From Trichopria drosophilae (Eukaryota; Arthropoda; Insecta; Hymenoptera; Diapriidae): a stretch of DNA of 64,000 nt. The position numbers were made by a program, and so were the translations under genes. The notes beneath the pieces are model-generated. The model was not told the DNA's origin and did no database searches. It saw nothing but the letters and a program-made list of their open reading frames with translations. Location of the stretch: the NCBI GenBank assembly GCA_030407085.1, contig CM059583.1, positions 206,644,001 to 206,708,000 of the forward strand, given 5' to 3'. Position 1 is the stretch's first letter, and each line of letters starts with the position of its first letter. Of the stretch, positions 62,306 through 64,000 are shown piece by piece.

Positions 62306-63060
62306 TGAATTTTTATAGGTTGATGATTACTAATCTAAATTTAGAAATTTGAAATTCAATATGGCGGACCCAATATAACGGACAAAACTATAAAAATATC
62401 ATCTAAAGTGGGCGGAAATTGAAGAGCAGAGGTTTTTGCGGTCGCTCATTATGAATCTGAAGGTAAAATTTTGAAATTAAAAATGGTGAATTCAATATGC
62501 CGGACAAACTTACCAAATACGACTTAAATTTGACAGAATTTCTTTTTTTATTATTATAAGAAATTACAAGAAAAAAATAATGTTAACCGGGTTCCTATGT
62601 ATATTATACACAGTTACAATAAAAATAAAATCGTTAAGTTATCAACATATTATTATTATTATTATCATTATTATTACTATGGACATTTTCAATCGATTAT
62701 TTTAAATTTTTAATCTCGACAGCTGCTTTGTAATCGACGACTTAAAAATCCCTGAGAACCTGGTTTCATTTAAATCAAGCAATTTTTCGTATTTTGGTTC
62801 GCCATATTGGACCGTCATTTTGAATTTAAAAAATTTGACGATAGACTCGTAGTTAATGGCTTATAAACTCTACAGGAATCGAGTTTTATTTACATTAAAC
62901 AATTTTTCGTACGGTAATCCGCCATATTGCGTCCAACATTTTGAATTTCGAAAATCTGACAACATAACCGTAATCAGCGATCGCTAACATCCTCCTCCAA
63001 AAAAAAAGACAAATTTCATTAAAATCGAGTAATTTTTCACATTTTATCCGCCATTTTATA
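62305..63060. repeat. array of the AATATGGCGGA motif in both orientations
   Basis: Two forward units (about 62315-62370 and 62440-62510) and three reverse units (about 62745-63055, period about 120 bp) carry diverged copies of a motif. It pairs a GATTAC-AATCTGA core with CAATATGGCGGA. The middle has a TTATTATTATTA run at 62650-62676. The arrangement suggests a decayed fold-back element. Confidence 0.6.
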
Positions 63061-63239
63061 TTTTGCACTCACGCCGTGTCATAAAAATTGTGCACGCCCA
63101 TGATTTTCACTTCAGAGCGATAGCTTGAATATATGGTTAAAAGGAAAAAATGGTGCCACAAAATAAATTCCAAAAATGTTTCATTGCCAAAAATTAAAAG
63201 TTTCGTGGATTTGCCCATAGATGGTATCCTAGAAAATGG

Positions 63240-63341
63240 CAAAGAAATTAATTGAGAATTGACCGAGAATTTTCGGGAACAAATAAAAATCACTTGTTTC
63301 CGAAAATTCACGGTCAGTTCTCAATTAATATCTTTCCTATT
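63240..63341. repeat. hairpin with arms of about 43 bp
   Basis: AAAGAAATTAATTGAGAATT and the bases after it pair with the inverted copy ending TCTCAATTAATATCTTT, leaving a loop of about 12 bases. There are only a few mismatches. No flanking duplication was identified. Confidence 0.75.
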
Positions 63342-64000
63342 TTCTGGGAAACTGTTTATAGTGCTTAAAATGTGCCCTTACAAAGCCCCAATTTTAAAAA
63401 TGTTATTTAGTCATCTTTTATTTATGTTTTTTAGTGAAATTTCCTACCTCACCGGCGGACCACATTAGAACCCCTTTAACTTAATTGTTTTTCTTTACAA
63501 AGAAGCGTAAATTAATCATAAATATATTAGTTATCGTTATCAAATCGAAAACATCGTCAGTTTAAAGTAGTATCATATTTAAAATGAGAGGATGCTAGGC
63601 TAGTCTGTTATCTGATTCATCCAGTAATGGATTATATAACCAGAAAATATTGTTGGCAACATATATATAAAAATGGTTTACGAAGCGTGAACGGCATTAT
63701 TTCACACAATTTCAGAAAAAAACATTTAGCAATCTAATATTTTTAGCAAATCAATACATATTAATAATTTTACACCTTCGTAGCACATCACTTCCTTAGT
63801 GACCAAAATAACTTTGATCTCAAGTTGAACACAGTCTCTCTAAGACTTTATATATTGGCAGCGACCTGGGTACTAGAAACTTATACAATTATGTCACTGA
63901 TAATATACACGATGCAGTATAACGAGCAAATTTCGCCTGAATTTATGACTGCACTTGCTACACTTATGTGAAATGACAAATATTGGTCTTTGGGTAAACA

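Overview
The window looks like AT-rich insect nuclear DNA, most likely from a hymenopteran such as an ant (inference). It has long introns with GT-AG borders, BEL/Pao, R1-clade and Tc1/mariner-type elements, many palindromic miniature transposons, and a LINE C-terminus of a kind I associate with ant genomes. No prokaryotic operons, rRNA, functional tRNA or CRISPR arrays are visible.

The only host protein genes I can support are three head-to-tail copies, all on the + strand, of one ANL-superfamily adenylate-forming enzyme (4-coumarate--CoA ligase-like / luciferase-like acyl-CoA synthetase). Gene 1 lies at 1325-6073, gene 2 at 24700-34935 and gene 3 at 55522-59753. Each has seven recognisable coding exons with the same phases and nearly identical lengths (129, 208, 479 or 476, 178, 225, 230, and 156 or 171 nt). 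Genes 1 and 2 come from a recent duplication whose introns and flanks still align (1-6370 with about 23731-35190). Gene 3 is an older paralogue. The true start codons probably sit in short upstream exons. Candidates are at 15149-15163 for gene 2 and 45314-45340 for gene 3; that of gene 1 would lie outside the window.

Everything else is mostly mobile DNA. From 8.6 to 13.9 kb lies a retroelement graveyard: a reverse-strand BEL/Pao relic, a broken R1-clade LINE and an R2/R4-like LINE fragment, followed by a GC-rich GACGTC minisatellite. From 16.8 to 23.3 kb come a pogo-like MITE, a second BEL/Pao relic split by a TTAA-flanked element carrying a transposase fragment, another TTAA element and a three-copy tandem repeat of about 175 bp. 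Gene 2 was enlarged by a LINE fragment in intron 1, a fold-back element in intron 4 and a 4.7-kb insertion in intron 5. That insertion contains a DD41D mariner-type transposon with an intact transposase gene. From 35 to 53.6 kb there are many fold-back or palindromic elements, several flanked by TTAA, plus a tRNA-derived SINE with a 46-A tail.

A block at 7.08-8.26 kb, behind gene 1, recurs at 49.2-52.0 kb ahead of gene 3. The locus may therefore have grown by duplicating a unit of gene plus downstream block, later stretched by transposons. I do not see a clear new multi-gene system. The most useful leads are the diverging acyl-CoA synthetase array, the apparently intact DD41D element with its fresh GC-rich insertion, the cluster of TTAA-flanked palindromes, and a fold-back element with an alternating GCCGTAAAA array.
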